A DNA stretch of 64,000 bases, from assembly GCF_030730865.1 (NCBI RefSeq), contig NZ_JAVALZ010000002.1:806001-870000 (forward strand). The letters are read 5' to 3'. The notes under the pieces are model-generated. The model was not told where the DNA came from, did not search any database, and saw nothing but the letters and a program-made list of their open reading frames with translations. Made by a program: the position numbers and the translations under genes. Origin of the DNA: Uliginosibacterium sp. 31-16 (GTDB lineage: Bacteria > Pseudomonadota > Gammaproteobacteria > Burkholderiales > Rhodocyclaceae). Position 1 is the first letter of the stretch, and each line of letters opens with the position of its first letter. Positions 8,627-17,270 of the stretch are shown here, piece by piece.

Positions 8627-9310
8627 TCAAGGCTCATAACCTTCTTCTTTCATTTTTCGCATCAGCTCGCGCCATAACGAGAGCTGGTTGACCGAACCTG
8701 AGGCGGTCGCAGCGCCCTGCTTCCAGATCCCGTCGCTGTTGAAGCTGAACACCGGGGCCAGATCGGGCCGCCGTGAAGCCGGCAGGATGCTGGTGGTCAG
8801 ATTGTCGAGCACCAGTGGCTCGGCCCCCGGCGTGGCATAGTACCCCAGCACCATGTGGGGCTCCGTCACCCCGCTGCCGGGCACGCCAATCGTGGCGACC
8901 ACGTAGATCCAGCGCAGCTTGCTGCGATCCACCCCCAGCTCGATCAGGCTGAAATACTTGGCGATCACAAAATCCTCGCAATCGCCTGCTCCCTGCCCCA
9001 GAGATTCCAGCGGCGTGGCCCAGTAATCCACCTGCCGCCACACGCTGGCGTCAGGCAGGAATCGCATGTGCCGGCCAAAGAATTCGTTCACCCGTCGCAG
9101 CTTCTCGGCTTCCGGCAGCGCAGCGGTCTGCGCCAGCATTTCGCGCCAGTCGCGGAACCCCTGCGCCCCGCGGTCGCCAAAGCGTGCGGTGATGGCCTGC
9201 AACATGCGTTCCGGGGCCACGGCTGCGCCCGCCAGCGAGACCCCCAACAACAGCATCAGGGCCACTGAACGCCAGCGCATATCCTTGATCTTCCAGAGAC
9301 GAAACCTCAC
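8627..9310 (-). CDS. lapG: LapG-like periplasmic transglutaminase-like cysteine protease (BTLCP)
   Basis: A secreted cysteine protease that in Pseudomonas cleaves the N-terminus of a biofilm adhesin when LapD releases it. Catalytic triad residues are visible: Cys111 in GAGDCEDFVIAKY, His152 in EPHMVLGYY and Asp169 in LVLDNL. The coordinates use a GTG start at 9310. An ATG at 9280 (MRWRSVALMLL) would give a cleaner signal peptide and may be the true start; neither has a strong ribosome site. It is first in an operon with lapD and is divergent from a TolC-like gene 207 bases away, which resembles the lap locus logic of secretion plus controlled release. Confidence 0.88.
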   Translation of the reverse strand: MRFRLWKIKDMRWRSVALMLLLGVSLAGAAVAPERMLQAITARFGDRGAQGFRDWREMLAQTAALPEAEKLRRVNEFFGRHMRFLPDASVWRQVDYWATPLESLGQGAGDCEDFVIAKYFSLIELGVDRSKLRWIYVVATIGVPGSGVTEPHMVLGYYATPGAEPLVLDNLTTSILPASRRPDLAPVFSFNSDGIWKQGAATASGSVNQLSLWRELMRKMKEEGYEP

Positions 9311-9517
9311 ACGCGATCTCTTTCAGCCGGAAACCGTGAAATAGTTGTTTGCCAGCCCCATTCCGACACAATTCCCGACGTTTGACATAGGACAAAGCCA
9401 CGCTGCCAGAATAGAATTGATTCCAGTCCGGCCCCCTCGATAACTATCGGCACCAACAAGAACCACTGAACCCCTGCCCCGCACATATAAGGCAGGCCCG
9501 GAACAGGATTTCACCCT

Positions 9518-11311
9518 ATGCACGCATACAAGACGCTCGCTTTCTCCCTGGCTCTGATCGGCAGCAATCTGCACGCTGCGACGCTCAATGAAGTCACCGA
9601 ACGCGCCTTGGCCCGCAGTCCCGATGTCCAGCTTCGCCTGCACGAATACAACGCCTCCAGCAACGAACAGCAAGCCGCTCGCGGCGGCCTGCGTCCGCGT
9701 CTGGATCTGGAGGGCTATGCCGGTCGTGAGCGCTATGATCCGGCGCCCGGCAGCAGCAACTACTTCAACCACCCGGGCGCCGCCCTGCAGCTGCGCCAAT
9801 TGCTGTTCGATGGCGGCGCGACCCGCAACGACATCAAGCGTCTGGGCTTCGCCAAGGCCACGCGCTATTACGAGCTGCTGCAAACAGCCGACGACATTGC
9901 TTACGAATCAGCCCGCGCCTATCTGGACGTGCAACGCTATCGCCAGCAATCGGAGCTGGCCAAGGACAACTGGGCCATTCACAAAGAGTTGTACGATCAG
10001 ATCAGCACTCGCGTGCAAGCTGGTGTCGGCCGTCGCGTCGATTTGGAGCAGGCGGGAGGGCGTCTGGCCCTGGCCCAGTCCAACTGGCTCACGGACACCA
10101 GCAATCTGCATGACGTTGGCGCCCGCTTCGAGCGTATCGTCGGCGAGGCTCCGCCGGTCCTCGCCGAAGCGCCCGACCTGACCAAGCAGATGCCTGAAGA
10201 CAAGCAAGTGCTCACCGAAGCCCTGCGCAACAACCCCGGCTTCATGGCCGCAGTGTCCAATCTGCGCTCGGCCCGCGCCCAGACCGACGTGCGCCGCGCC
10301 GCCAATGCACCGACCGTTGAATTCCGCGCCTCCACTGGCGTCGAACGCAACCGTTCCGGCGTTGATGGCAATTACCAGAATGGTGTGGCCCAGATCGTCA
10401 TGAACTACAACCTGTATCGTGGCGGTGCCGACAGCGCCCGCATCCAGCAGGCCAAGGAGCTGTACAACGCAGCCATCGACGGGCGCGAGAAATCCTGTCG
10501 CGACATCCGTCAGACCACCACGATCGCGGTCAACAACGTGCGCAAACAGCGTGAGCAACTGCGCTATCTGAACCAGCACCTGATTTCCACCGAAAAAGCC
10601 CGCGACGCATACCGCCAGCAATTCGACATCGGCCAGCGCACCCTGCTTGATCTACTCGACACGGAAAACGAGCTGTTTCAGGCCCGCCGCGCTTACACCA
10701 ATGCCCAGTACGACCTGAAACAGGCCGAATATCAGGTGCTCGCAGTCACCCACCGCCTGCTGCCGGGTCTGGGGCTGGCTCCTGCCAGCGCCGCTACGCC
10801 GGATACCGACGAAGGCGAGCTGCAAGACACGGTGGCCCAGTGCAGTCCGGACATGCCGCCACCTGTCGAACTCGATCTGGCTGGCGCAATGGCCTCACGC
10901 CCGACGCTCAAACCTCCCGTGCCGGCACCGCAGGCTCCTGCAGCGGCCGCACCGACGCTGCCCCAGCAGTGTGAATTTGCCGCACATGACTGGGCGGCCG
11001 CCTGGTCTGCCAGGGATCTGAAGAAATACCTGGGCTACTACTCCGACAATTTCCAGCCTCTGACCCGTACAGACCGCGAAGACTGGCGCAGTTTCCGCGC
11101 CCAGCGCTTGGAAAAGGAGAACATTTCAGTCGAGCTGAAGAATCTGGAAATCAAACAACTGTCGGCGGATAGCTGCGAAGTGAATTTCAAGCAACGCTAT
11201 CGCTCGTCGGATTTCAAGGACGACATCACCAAGCGCCTCGTACTCAAACACGAAACGACGGGCTGGAAAATCATCCAGGAAATTGCACCGAAAAAATCCT
11301 CGGCCAGTTGA
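9518..11311 (+). CDS. TolC/LapE-like outer membrane efflux protein with C-terminal NTF2-like (Cds6-type) domain
   Basis: 597 aa with a signal peptide (LAFSLALIGSNLHA). Residues about 22-420 are a TolC-type outer membrane factor with two long helical repeats, for example VTERALARSPDVQL near the start and DIGQRTLLDLLDTENELFQA at the end of the second. A Pro/Ala-rich linker follows (about 425-485), then an extra domain of about 110 aa with WAAAWSARDLKKYLGYYSDNF and a closing GWKIIQE. That pattern is typical of NTF2-fold Cds6/SnoaL-like domains often joined to L,D-transpeptidases. The TolC part fits a type I secretion exit duct for an adhesin, given lapG and lapD next door. The role of the tail is unknown. 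Confidence 0.85.
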   Translation: MHAYKTLAFSLALIGSNLHAATLNEVTERALARSPDVQLRLHEYNASSNEQQAARGGLRPRLDLEGYAGRERYDPAPGSSNYFNHPGAALQLRQLLFDGGATRNDIKRLGFAKATRYYELLQTADDIAYESARAYLDVQRYRQQSELAKDNWAIHKELYDQISTRVQAGVGRRVDLEQAGGRLALAQSNWLTDTSNLHDVGARFERIVGEAPPVLAEAPDLTKQMPEDKQVLTEALRNNPGFMAAVSNLRSARAQTDVRRAANAPTVEFRASTGVERNRSGVDGNYQNGVAQIVMNYNLYRGGADSARIQQAKELYNAAIDGREKSCRDIRQTTTIAVNNVRKQREQLRYLNQHLISTEKARDAYRQQFDIGQRTLLDLLDTENELFQARRAYTNAQYDLKQAEYQVLAVTHRLLPGLGLAPASAATPDTDEGELQDTVAQCSPDMPPPVELDLAGAMASRPTLKPPVPAPQAPAAAAPTLPQQCEFAAHDWAAAWSARDLKKYLGYYSDNFQPLTRTDREDWRSFRAQRLEKENISVELKNLEIKQLSADSCEVNFKQRYRSSDFKDDITKRLVLKHETTGWKIIQEIAPKKSSAS

Positions 11312-11324
11312 TCGGCCAGACGGC

Positions 11325-11354
11325 AAAAAAGGCGCCCGCAGGCGCCTTTTTTGA
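11325..11354 (+). terminator. Intrinsic terminator of the TolC-like gene
   Basis: AAAAAAGGCGCC and GGCGCCTTTTTT form a perfect 12-bp stem around CGCA, 14 bases after the stop. It is symmetrical, so it could also serve transcripts from the other side. Confidence 0.88.
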
Positions 11355-11397
11355 TGGCAATAACAGCAGCAATCATCAGACCCGCGCCATGCCATGA

Positions 11398-11515
11398 CCT
11401 GAAGACCCGATTCCAGCGGGCCTCTTCAGGTACCCTGCCCGCTCAGGTACGCCGACCCTTGCTCTGCTGGAAGACCTGCTGAAGAGGCCCGCCACATGCG
11501 GCTCTCCGAACAGCC
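11398..11515. repeat. Dispersed palindromic element, copy 2
   Basis: Left block 11398-11430 begins CCTGAAGACCCG and closes CGGGCCTCTTCAGG, itself a palindrome. The right block (11478-11515) reads CTGAAGAGGCCCGCC then ATGCGGCTCT. The middle shares the segment ACCCTGCCCGCTCAG with copy 4. The element abuts the stop codon of the minus-strand gene at 11515. Confidence 0.75.
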
Positions 11516-13050
11516 TACCGGATGAGACTGGACAAGCGCGCCTGCTTCTGCGGCTGCAGCAGTTGCTCCATGCGCGAGCGGGCATTATTGACCGGCACTT
11601 CGGCGCCATCGTGGTAGAGCAGCGCCACGTTCAGCGGGCCACTGCCGATGGCACGCTGGGCGACGTTGTCCGGGCTGATGGTGACGCGCCCGAGCATGCG
11701 TGAGGTTGGCCAGTCCAGATCGCCATAAGCCAGATAGACCAGTTTGGAGCAGAAGATCCGATCCGTGCTTTCGACATCGAAATTGAAGTCGTATGGCTTG
11801 CCCACATGACTGAAGGCTTGCAGCACGATGCCGGCGCGCGCGGTCGGTTCAAGTGCGGCATGACGCAGGACGGCGAGGTCATCGACATTCAGGAAATGCC
11901 GTGCGGTATTCATCTCGACCCCCGAGCGCAGCGCCTCGATCACCCCGCGCCCCTCGCGCACCTGTTGCTGATGAGGCCGCACCAGCGGGTGCTCCCAGAT
12001 GCCCAGATCGCGCAATTCACCTTCCGTCCCCACCCAGATCGCGGCATGCCCCCAATGTCCCGGAATGAAATTGTCGGTCAGGCGAAACGGGGTTTTCTCA
12101 AGCAGGATATCGCCGGCCTGCAAGGCCCGTGTGACAGTGCCCTGAATTTCCGGGCGCTCATAGAGCTTGCCCCGGCGCATCTCGACCAGACCGACCGTGT
12201 TGCCAAACAACAGGCTGGAAAGATTGCTGCCTTCGCGCCCCACACCACGCAACGAATCCAGCGTGATCAGGCCGAACAGCTCGGCATGCCGTCCGATATA
12301 ACGCACCGGTGAAGCACTGCGCACCATTTTCAGTGAAGGACTTTGCTCGATCAGCTGGGCAACATAGGCATACCCTTCCAGCGGCACGCTCCCCAGGGGA
12401 CGTGCCTGCTGCTCATACCAGTTGATCGCGCGACGCACGCGACGGCGCTTGTCCGCCGAGGTGAAGCCCTCGGCAATCGCATTGAGCTCGCCGGTTTTGC
12501 GCGCCAGCGTGGCATCTGATTTGTTGAGTTGCTGACGCAGGGCTGCGTTGTCGCGATACAGCGAAATCGCCGTCAGATAGTTGTCGTAAAGAAGCAAGGC
12601 AGCCGACAAGGACATGCTGACTCCCGCAGCCCGCAGCTCCTGCTCCGCACGGACATCCGCGTTGCTGCCCTCCAGCCAGCATTCGTGAGCTTCGGCGATC
12701 TGGAGCAAGGCGGCACGCTGGCTCAGCAACTCTGCAGAACCTTCGTTCAGGCGCTGCATGTCGCGTCCGCTGAAAGGCTCCTTGCGCTTCATGCGCTCCT
12801 GCAAGTGCTGATAGAGCGCAATCGCCCGCGCACGCATGGCCAAGGATTCCTCAGCCAGCCGCGTATAGGCCTGCAACTCATCCCGCATGGCCACCTGACG
12901 CGCCTCCAGGCCTGCCGCAGCATGGAACTCCTGCAGGTGAGCCTGACAGGCTTTCGGCGCCATAACGTCCGTTGGCAGAAGACCGGCCTGACTGAGGCTG
13001 CTGACCAACAACAGGGCAACACACAGGGTACGACGCAAGACCACAGACAT
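11515..13050 (-). CDS. YiiX/YebB-like permuted NlpC/P60 protein, secreted
   Basis: 511 aa from the ATG at 13050, chosen because GGGAGAG lies about 8 bases upstream and a signal peptide follows at once (RRTLCVALLLVSSLSQAG). Residues about 30-280 are helical with no recognised domain. The C-terminal part carries the permuted papain-like signature: GDILLEKTPFRLTDNFIPGHWGH with an early catalytic His, and DRIFCSKLVYLAYG with a later Cys. Related YiiX/YebB and lipid-processing enzymes share this circular permutation. The substrate (peptidoglycan peptide or lipid amide) cannot be told. It is convergent with the TolC-like gene and ends in a palindromic repeat. Confidence 0.78.
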   Translation of the reverse strand: MSVVLRRTLCVALLLVSSLSQAGLLPTDVMAPKACQAHLQEFHAAAGLEARQVAMRDELQAYTRLAEESLAMRARAIALYQHLQERMKRKEPFSGRDMQRLNEGSAELLSQRAALLQIAEAHECWLEGSNADVRAEQELRAAGVSMSLSAALLLYDNYLTAISLYRDNAALRQQLNKSDATLARKTGELNAIAEGFTSADKRRRVRRAINWYEQQARPLGSVPLEGYAYVAQLIEQSPSLKMVRSASPVRYIGRHAELFGLITLDSLRGVGREGSNLSSLLFGNTVGLVEMRRGKLYERPEIQGTVTRALQAGDILLEKTPFRLTDNFIPGHWGHAAIWVGTEGELRDLGIWEHPLVRPHQQQVREGRGVIEALRSGVEMNTARHFLNVDDLAVLRHAALEPTARAGIVLQAFSHVGKPYDFNFDVESTDRIFCSKLVYLAYGDLDWPTSRMLGRVTISPDNVAQRAIGSGPLNVALLYHDGAEVPVNNARSRMEQLLQPQKQARLSSLIR

Positions 13051-13140
13051 GCTCAGACTCTCCCGGGGAATTTCGACCGGATTGTGCCACATCGAGTGCA
13101 GCGCAGCATTGCCGCCCAGGCAGACGGAGATGAAGCAGGG

Positions 13141-13176
13141 CAACAAAAAAGGACGCCGCAGCGTCCTTTTTTGTTG
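13141..13176 (-). terminator. Intrinsic terminator of pnp
   Basis: A perfect 16-bp inverted repeat (CAACAAAAAAGGACGC / GCGTCCTTTTTTGTTG) with a CGCA loop sits 13 bases past the pnp stop. The T tract is on both strands, so it may also insulate the neighbouring gene. Confidence 0.9.
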
Positions 13177-13189
13177 CAGCAGCTTCCGA

Positions 13190-15310
13190 TTACTCGGCTG
13201 CCGGTGCCGGAGCGGCCGGAGCCTCTTCGGTCAGCAGTGCTTTCATCGACAGCTTGACGCGACCTTTTTCGTCGGTCTCGAGCACCTTCACGCGCACGAC
13301 CTGACCTTCCTTGAGGTAGTCGCCCACGTTGTTGACGCGCTCCTTGGCGATTTGCGATACATGCAACAGACCGTCACGGCCCGGCATGATGTTCACGATC
13401 GCACCGAAGTCCAGAATGCGCAGCACCGGACCTTCGTAGACCTTGCCGATTTCAACTTCGGCAGTGATCTGATCGATACGACGCTTGCATTCGTCGGACT
13501 TGGCCTGATCCACCGACGAGATGGTGACAGTGCCGTCGTCCTGAATATCGATGACGCAGCCGGTTTCTTCGGTCAGCGCACGGATCACGGCGCCGCCCTT
13601 GCCGATCACATCACGGATCTTCTCGGGGTTGATCTTGAACGAGGTCATGCGCGGAGCGAAGGCAGACAGTTCCTTGGTGCCGTTCAGTGCTTCATCCATC
13701 TTTTCGAGGATGTGCAGACGGCCTTCCTTGGCCTGATCCAGCGCCTTGTTCATGATGGCCGGGGAGATCGAGTCGATCTTCAGGTCCATCTGCAGCGCAG
13801 TCACGCCTTCACGGGTACCGGCTACCTTGAAGTCCATGTCGCCAAGGTGATCTTCATCGCCGAGGATGTCGGTCAGCACGGCGAAACGACCGCCGTCCTT
13901 GATCAGGCCCATGGCGATACCGGCCACCGGCGCCTTCAGCGGCACGCCAGCATCCATCAGCGACAGCGAACCGCCGCACACCGAAGCCATCGAGGAAGAA
14001 CCGTTGGACTCCATGATTTCCGACACGACGCGGATGGTGTAGCCAAATTCCTTGGCATCCGGCAGCACAGCCGCAATGGCGCGCTTGGCCAGACGGCCGT
14101 GGCCGATTTCGCGACGCTTCGGCGCACCGACGCGGCCGGTTTCGCCAACCGAGTACGGCGGGAAGTTGTAGTGGAGCATGTAACGCTCCTTGTACTCACC
14201 AGCGATGGCGTCGATGATCTGCTCATCGCGGCCGGTGCCCAGCGTGGTCACGACCAGCGCCTGAGTTTCGCCACGGGTAAACAGGGCCGAGCCGTGGGTA
14301 CGCGGCAGCACGCCAGTGCGAATGCTGATCGGGCGCACGGTGCGGGTATCGCGACCGTCAATACGCGGCTGACCGTCCAGAATGCGGTTGCGGACAATCG
14401 CGGATTCCAGTTCGAAGATCACGTTCTTGACTTCGTTTTCCTTCGGCGCACCTTCTTCGCCGGTCACCAGAGCCGTGACGGCCTTCTTGGTGGCATCCTT
14501 CAGCAGACCGCTGCGCACGGACTTGCTGGTGGTGCTGAACGCGGCTTCCAGATCAGCCTGGGCAACTTCCTTGACCTTGGCGATCAGGGCTTCGTTCTTG
14601 GCCGGGGCGACGAATTCGACTTCCGGCTTGCCAGCGACTTCGACCAGTTCATTGATGGCCTGAATGGCTGTCTGGATCTGCTGGTGACCGAACACTACAG
14701 CACCCAGCATGATTTCTTCAGACAGTTGCAGGGCTTCGGACTCAACCATCAGCACGCCGACTTCGGTACCGGCCACGACCAGATCCATCTGGCTGCTGGC
14801 CAGTTGGGTGGTGGTGGGGTTCAGAATGTACTGACCATCGATGTAACCCACGCGGGCTGCACCAATCGGGCCGTTGAAAGGCACGCCGGAAATGGCCAGT
14901 GCAGCGGAAGCAGCAATCATCGCCGGGATGTCGCCATCCACTTCCGGGTTCTGCGACAGCACGGTCGCCACGACCTGCACTTCGTTGTAGTAACCGTCCG
15001 GGAACAGGGGGCGAATCGGACGGTCGATCAGACGCGAGGTCAGCGTTTCCTTCTCGGTCGGACGACCTTCGCGCTTGAAGAAGCCCCCCGGGATACGACC
15101 GGCAGCGTAGAACTTCTCCATGTAATCAACGGTCAGCGGGAAGAAATCCTGGCCGGGCTTGGGATCTTTGGCGGCAACGACAGTGGCGAGCACCACGGTA
15201 TCGTCGATGGTGCAGATGACAGCGCCGTGAGCCTGGCGAGCCATCTCGCCGGTTTCAAGGGTCACGGTATGCTGGCCGTACTGGAAGCTTTTCTTGATTG
15301 CGGTAGGCAC
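13190..15310 (-). CDS. pnp: Polyribonucleotide nucleotidyltransferase (PNPase)
   Basis: Phosphorolytic 3'-5' exoribonuclease and degradosome component. At 706 aa it has the full layout: first RNase PH domain (for example [21 protein letters not shown]), alpha-helical linker, second RNase PH domain ([18 protein letters not shown]), KH domain with the GxxG loop in VIGKGGAVI near residue 565, and an S1 domain to the end. It follows rpsO on the same strand, the conserved rpsO-pnp order in which PNPase commonly controls its own mRNA. The 225-base gap between them contains a hairpin (15451-15484). Confidence 0.98.
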   Translation of the reverse strand: MPTAIKKSFQYGQHTVTLETGEMARQAHGAVICTIDDTVVLATVVAAKDPKPGQDFFPLTVDYMEKFYAAGRIPGGFFKREGRPTEKETLTSRLIDRPIRPLFPDGYYNEVQVVATVLSQNPEVDGDIPAMIAASAALAISGVPFNGPIGAARVGYIDGQYILNPTTTQLASSQMDLVVAGTEVGVLMVESEALQLSEEIMLGAVVFGHQQIQTAIQAINELVEVAGKPEVEFVAPAKNEALIAKVKEVAQADLEAAFSTTSKSVRSGLLKDATKKAVTALVTGEEGAPKENEVKNVIFELESAIVRNRILDGQPRIDGRDTRTVRPISIRTGVLPRTHGSALFTRGETQALVVTTLGTGRDEQIIDAIAGEYKERYMLHYNFPPYSVGETGRVGAPKRREIGHGRLAKRAIAAVLPDAKEFGYTIRVVSEIMESNGSSSMASVCGGSLSLMDAGVPLKAPVAGIAMGLIKDGGRFAVLTDILGDEDHLGDMDFKVAGTREGVTALQMDLKIDSISPAIMNKALDQAKEGRLHILEKMDEALNGTKELSAFAPRMTSFKINPEKIRDVIGKGGAVIRALTEETGCVIDIQDDGTVTISSVDQAKSDECKRRIDQITAEVEIGKVYEGPVLRILDFGAIVNIMPGRDGLLHVSQIAKERVNNVGDYLKEGQVVRVKVLETDEKGRVKLSMKALLTEEAPAAPAPAAE

Positions 15311-15450
15311 GGATTTATCCTTTCTGGATGCGCTTCACACGAAGCGATTTTCCCGACTGCATCATGCAGTGGGCAAGACAGACACTACTGAATGAAAATG
15401 GTGTGGCAGAGCAGCCACGAGCTGCGCGAGTCCGGGGGCACAGTTAAGAC

Positions 15451-15484
15451 AAAGCCGGCCAAGCCCCTTCGGCCCGCCGGCTTT
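15451..15484 (-). terminator. Hairpin between rpsO and pnp
   Basis: AAAGCCGGC (15451-15459) pairs with GCCGGCTTT (15476-15484). On the minus strand it follows rpsO by about 50 bases and ends in a short TTTG run, so it is a weak terminator or the attenuator/processing stem expected between rpsO and pnp. Confidence 0.55.
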
Positions 15485-15535
15485 TCTGATCTCAGCGCAG
15501 AATTCCTCCGCGCTGCGAGCAAACCCCAAACTGCA

Positions 15536-15805
15536 TTACTTGCGCAGGCCGAGACGCTCGATCAGGGCACGGTAACCCTGCAGGTTCTTGCTCTTGTAGT
15601 AGTCCAGCAGCTTGCGACGCTGGCTCACCATCATGAGCAGACCACGACGGGAATGGTGATCCTTGACGTTGGCCTTGAAGTGGTCGGTCAGACCATTGAT
15701 GCGGGCGGTCAGGAGCGCAACCTGAACTTCAGGAGAACCGGTATCACCCGGAGCACGCTGAAAATCAGCAACGATCTGCGCCTTTTGTGCGGTAGCAATA
15801 GTCAT
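15536..15805 (-). CDS. rpsO: 30S ribosomal protein S15
   Basis: 89 aa, the standard length. The conserved core is plain: [17 protein letters not shown], then the [24 protein letters not shown] segment that contacts 16S rRNA helix 22, and [13 protein letters not shown]-like end (here [13 protein letters not shown]). It sits between truB and pnp in the usual order. Confidence 0.99.
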   Translation of the reverse strand: MTIATAQKAQIVADFQRAPGDTGSPEVQVALLTARINGLTDHFKANVKDHHSRRGLLMMVSQRRKLLDYYKSKNLQGYRALIERLGLRK

Positions 15806-15890
15806 TCTTTGTATCTCTTCAGGTTTGTGCTTTTGGTAAGCCCGCGATTATACGGGAAAATCAGCGCCAAACACAAGCGCTTAATCTGTG

Positions 15891-16796
15891 TCAGTTGCCT
15901 GCAAACGCGATCAGCCGCACCGGCTTGATACTGCCGTCTGCCGCAACCAGTCCAAGCCCCAGGAACTCCGGACCATAAACCCGCGCCTCGCCTGGCGCAG
16001 CTGCGACCGGCACCGTCTGCCCATGCAGAAATACACGGCGCGCTTCGGCATCCAGCAGAACTGCCGGCAGATGGGCCAGCAACGCATCCGGTTCTGCCAG
16101 CAAGGGGCGGCGTGCATCCTCGGCAATCGCGGCAATCTGCTCCAGACTTAAAGCATCCCCAATATCCAGACTGCCAATCGAAGTGCGCCGAAGAGCGGTC
16201 AAGTGGGCACCACAGCCCAGAACCACACCGATGTCCTCAGCCAGAGTCCGGATATACGTACCTTTACTGCAGCGCACGACGACATCCACCGCAACGCCAT
16301 CCACCTTCGTTACGTTCAGTGAATGAATCGTAACCTGGCGTGCCGCACGCTCGATTTCAACCCCCTGGCGCGCATACTCATACAGAGCTTTGCCCTGATG
16401 TTTGAGTGCCGAATACATCGGAGGCACCTGCTCGATTTCGCCAAGAAAGCCGGCACACGCAGCACGAATGGCAGCAGCGTCAACACTGACCGGACGCTCC
16501 TCGAGCACGGCGCCTTCAGCATCCCCAGTCGTCGTAGTCACACCAAGACGCAGAGTAGCCACGTAGGTCTTGTCCGCCTCAAGCAGCCGATTAGAAAATT
16601 TCGTAGCTTCGCCAAAGCACAGAGGCAAAAGCCCGGTAGCCATCGGATCCAGCGTGCCGGTATGCCCAGCCTTGGCCGCCGAAAACAGCCGCCGTGCCTT
16701 CTGCAACGCATCGTTGGAACTCAAACCACCCGGCTTGTCGAGCAGAAGCACGCCATCGACGATCTGCCAGCGTTTGCGAACCGGCGGCTGGCTCAT
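15891..16796 (-). CDS. truB: tRNA pseudouridine(55) synthase
   Basis: Makes pseudouridine 55 in the T loop of tRNAs. 301 aa. VDGVLLLDKPGGLSSN opens the fold, the catalytic Asp is Asp50 in AGHTGTLDPMATGLLP, and KTYVATLRLGVTT, a SALKHQGKALYEYAR segment and the KGTYIRTLAEDIG motif follow. Its start overlaps the stop of rbfA by 4 bases (ATGA), so the two are translationally coupled. Confidence 0.97.
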   Translation of the reverse strand: MSQPPVRKRWQIVDGVLLLDKPGGLSSNDALQKARRLFSAAKAGHTGTLDPMATGLLPLCFGEATKFSNRLLEADKTYVATLRLGVTTTTGDAEGAVLEERPVSVDAAAIRAACAGFLGEIEQVPPMYSALKHQGKALYEYARQGVEIERAARQVTIHSLNVTKVDGVAVDVVVRCSKGTYIRTLAEDIGVVLGCGAHLTALRRTSIGSLDIGDALSLEQIAAIAEDARRPLLAEPDALLAHLPAVLLDAEARRVFLHGQTVPVAAAPGEARVYGPEFLGLGLVAADGSIKPVRLIAFAGN

Positions 16797-17200
16797 GCCT
16801 GCGGCTCTTCCGTTGCATCTGGCGCATCATCATCGCCGCGCAAAGCCTTGTCTTCTGCAACGGCTTTGTCAATCAGTGCTGAAAGACGACTGCCTTCCAC
16901 AACGGAACGGTCATATGCAAAGTGCAACTCTGGCGTGGTATGAACACGCACCCTGCGACGCAACTCACGGCGCAGGAAACCACTGGCCCTGTTCAACCCG
17001 GCCAGAATCTCGTCCAGCCCCTCCTCCCCATACATGGAGGTGAAGAAAACCTTGGCATGCGCATAGTCTGGAGTCAGCTCAACATCCGTCAGAGAAATGA
17101 AACCCACTCGCGGGTCCTTCACTTCAAGCCGGATCAATTCAGCAAGCTCGCGCTTGATTTGCTCGGCCACCCGGGCTCCGCGTGAAAACTCTTTAGGCAT
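16793..17200 (-). CDS. rbfA: 30S ribosome-binding factor A
   Basis: 135 aa, KH-fold factor for late 30S maturation and cold growth. The N-terminal RVAEQIKRELAELI helix, VKDPRVGFISLTDVELTPDYAHAKVF strand region and the closing RVHTTPELHFAYD match the family. It lies between infB and truB, overlapping truB by 4 bases. Confidence 0.96.
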   Translation of the reverse strand: MPKEFSRGARVAEQIKRELAELIRLEVKDPRVGFISLTDVELTPDYAHAKVFFTSMYGEEGLDEILAGLNRASGFLRRELRRRVRVHTTPELHFAYDRSVVEGSRLSALIDKAVAEDKALRGDDDAPDATEEPQA

Positions 17201-17225
17201 TCCATTCTCCTGAGCATGTAACGCA

Positions 17226-17247
17226 AACGGGCCCCACAGGGCCCGTT
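17226..17247 (-). other. Hairpin in the infB-rbfA spacer
   Basis: AACGGGCCC and GGGCCCGTT form a perfect 9-bp stem around CACA. There is no T tract, so it is more likely an RNA processing or stability element within the operon mRNA than a terminator. Confidence 0.45.
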
Positions 17248-17270
17248 GGCACTACTGCCGTCAACAACAC

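Noticed and set aside
6877-8691. A 604-codon open frame on the plus strand opposite the LapD-like gene
   Set aside because: His/Gln/Arg-rich antisense shadow, no ribosome site, and the opposite strand carries a complete domain series.
9380-9420. TTGACA followed by TAGAAT upstream of the TolC-like gene
   Set aside because: The two boxes are about 24 bases apart, too far for a sigma-70 promoter.
13049-15391. A 780-codon open frame on the plus strand opposite pnp
   Set aside because: Antisense to the unmistakable pnp gene; its composition is that of reversed coding sequence.
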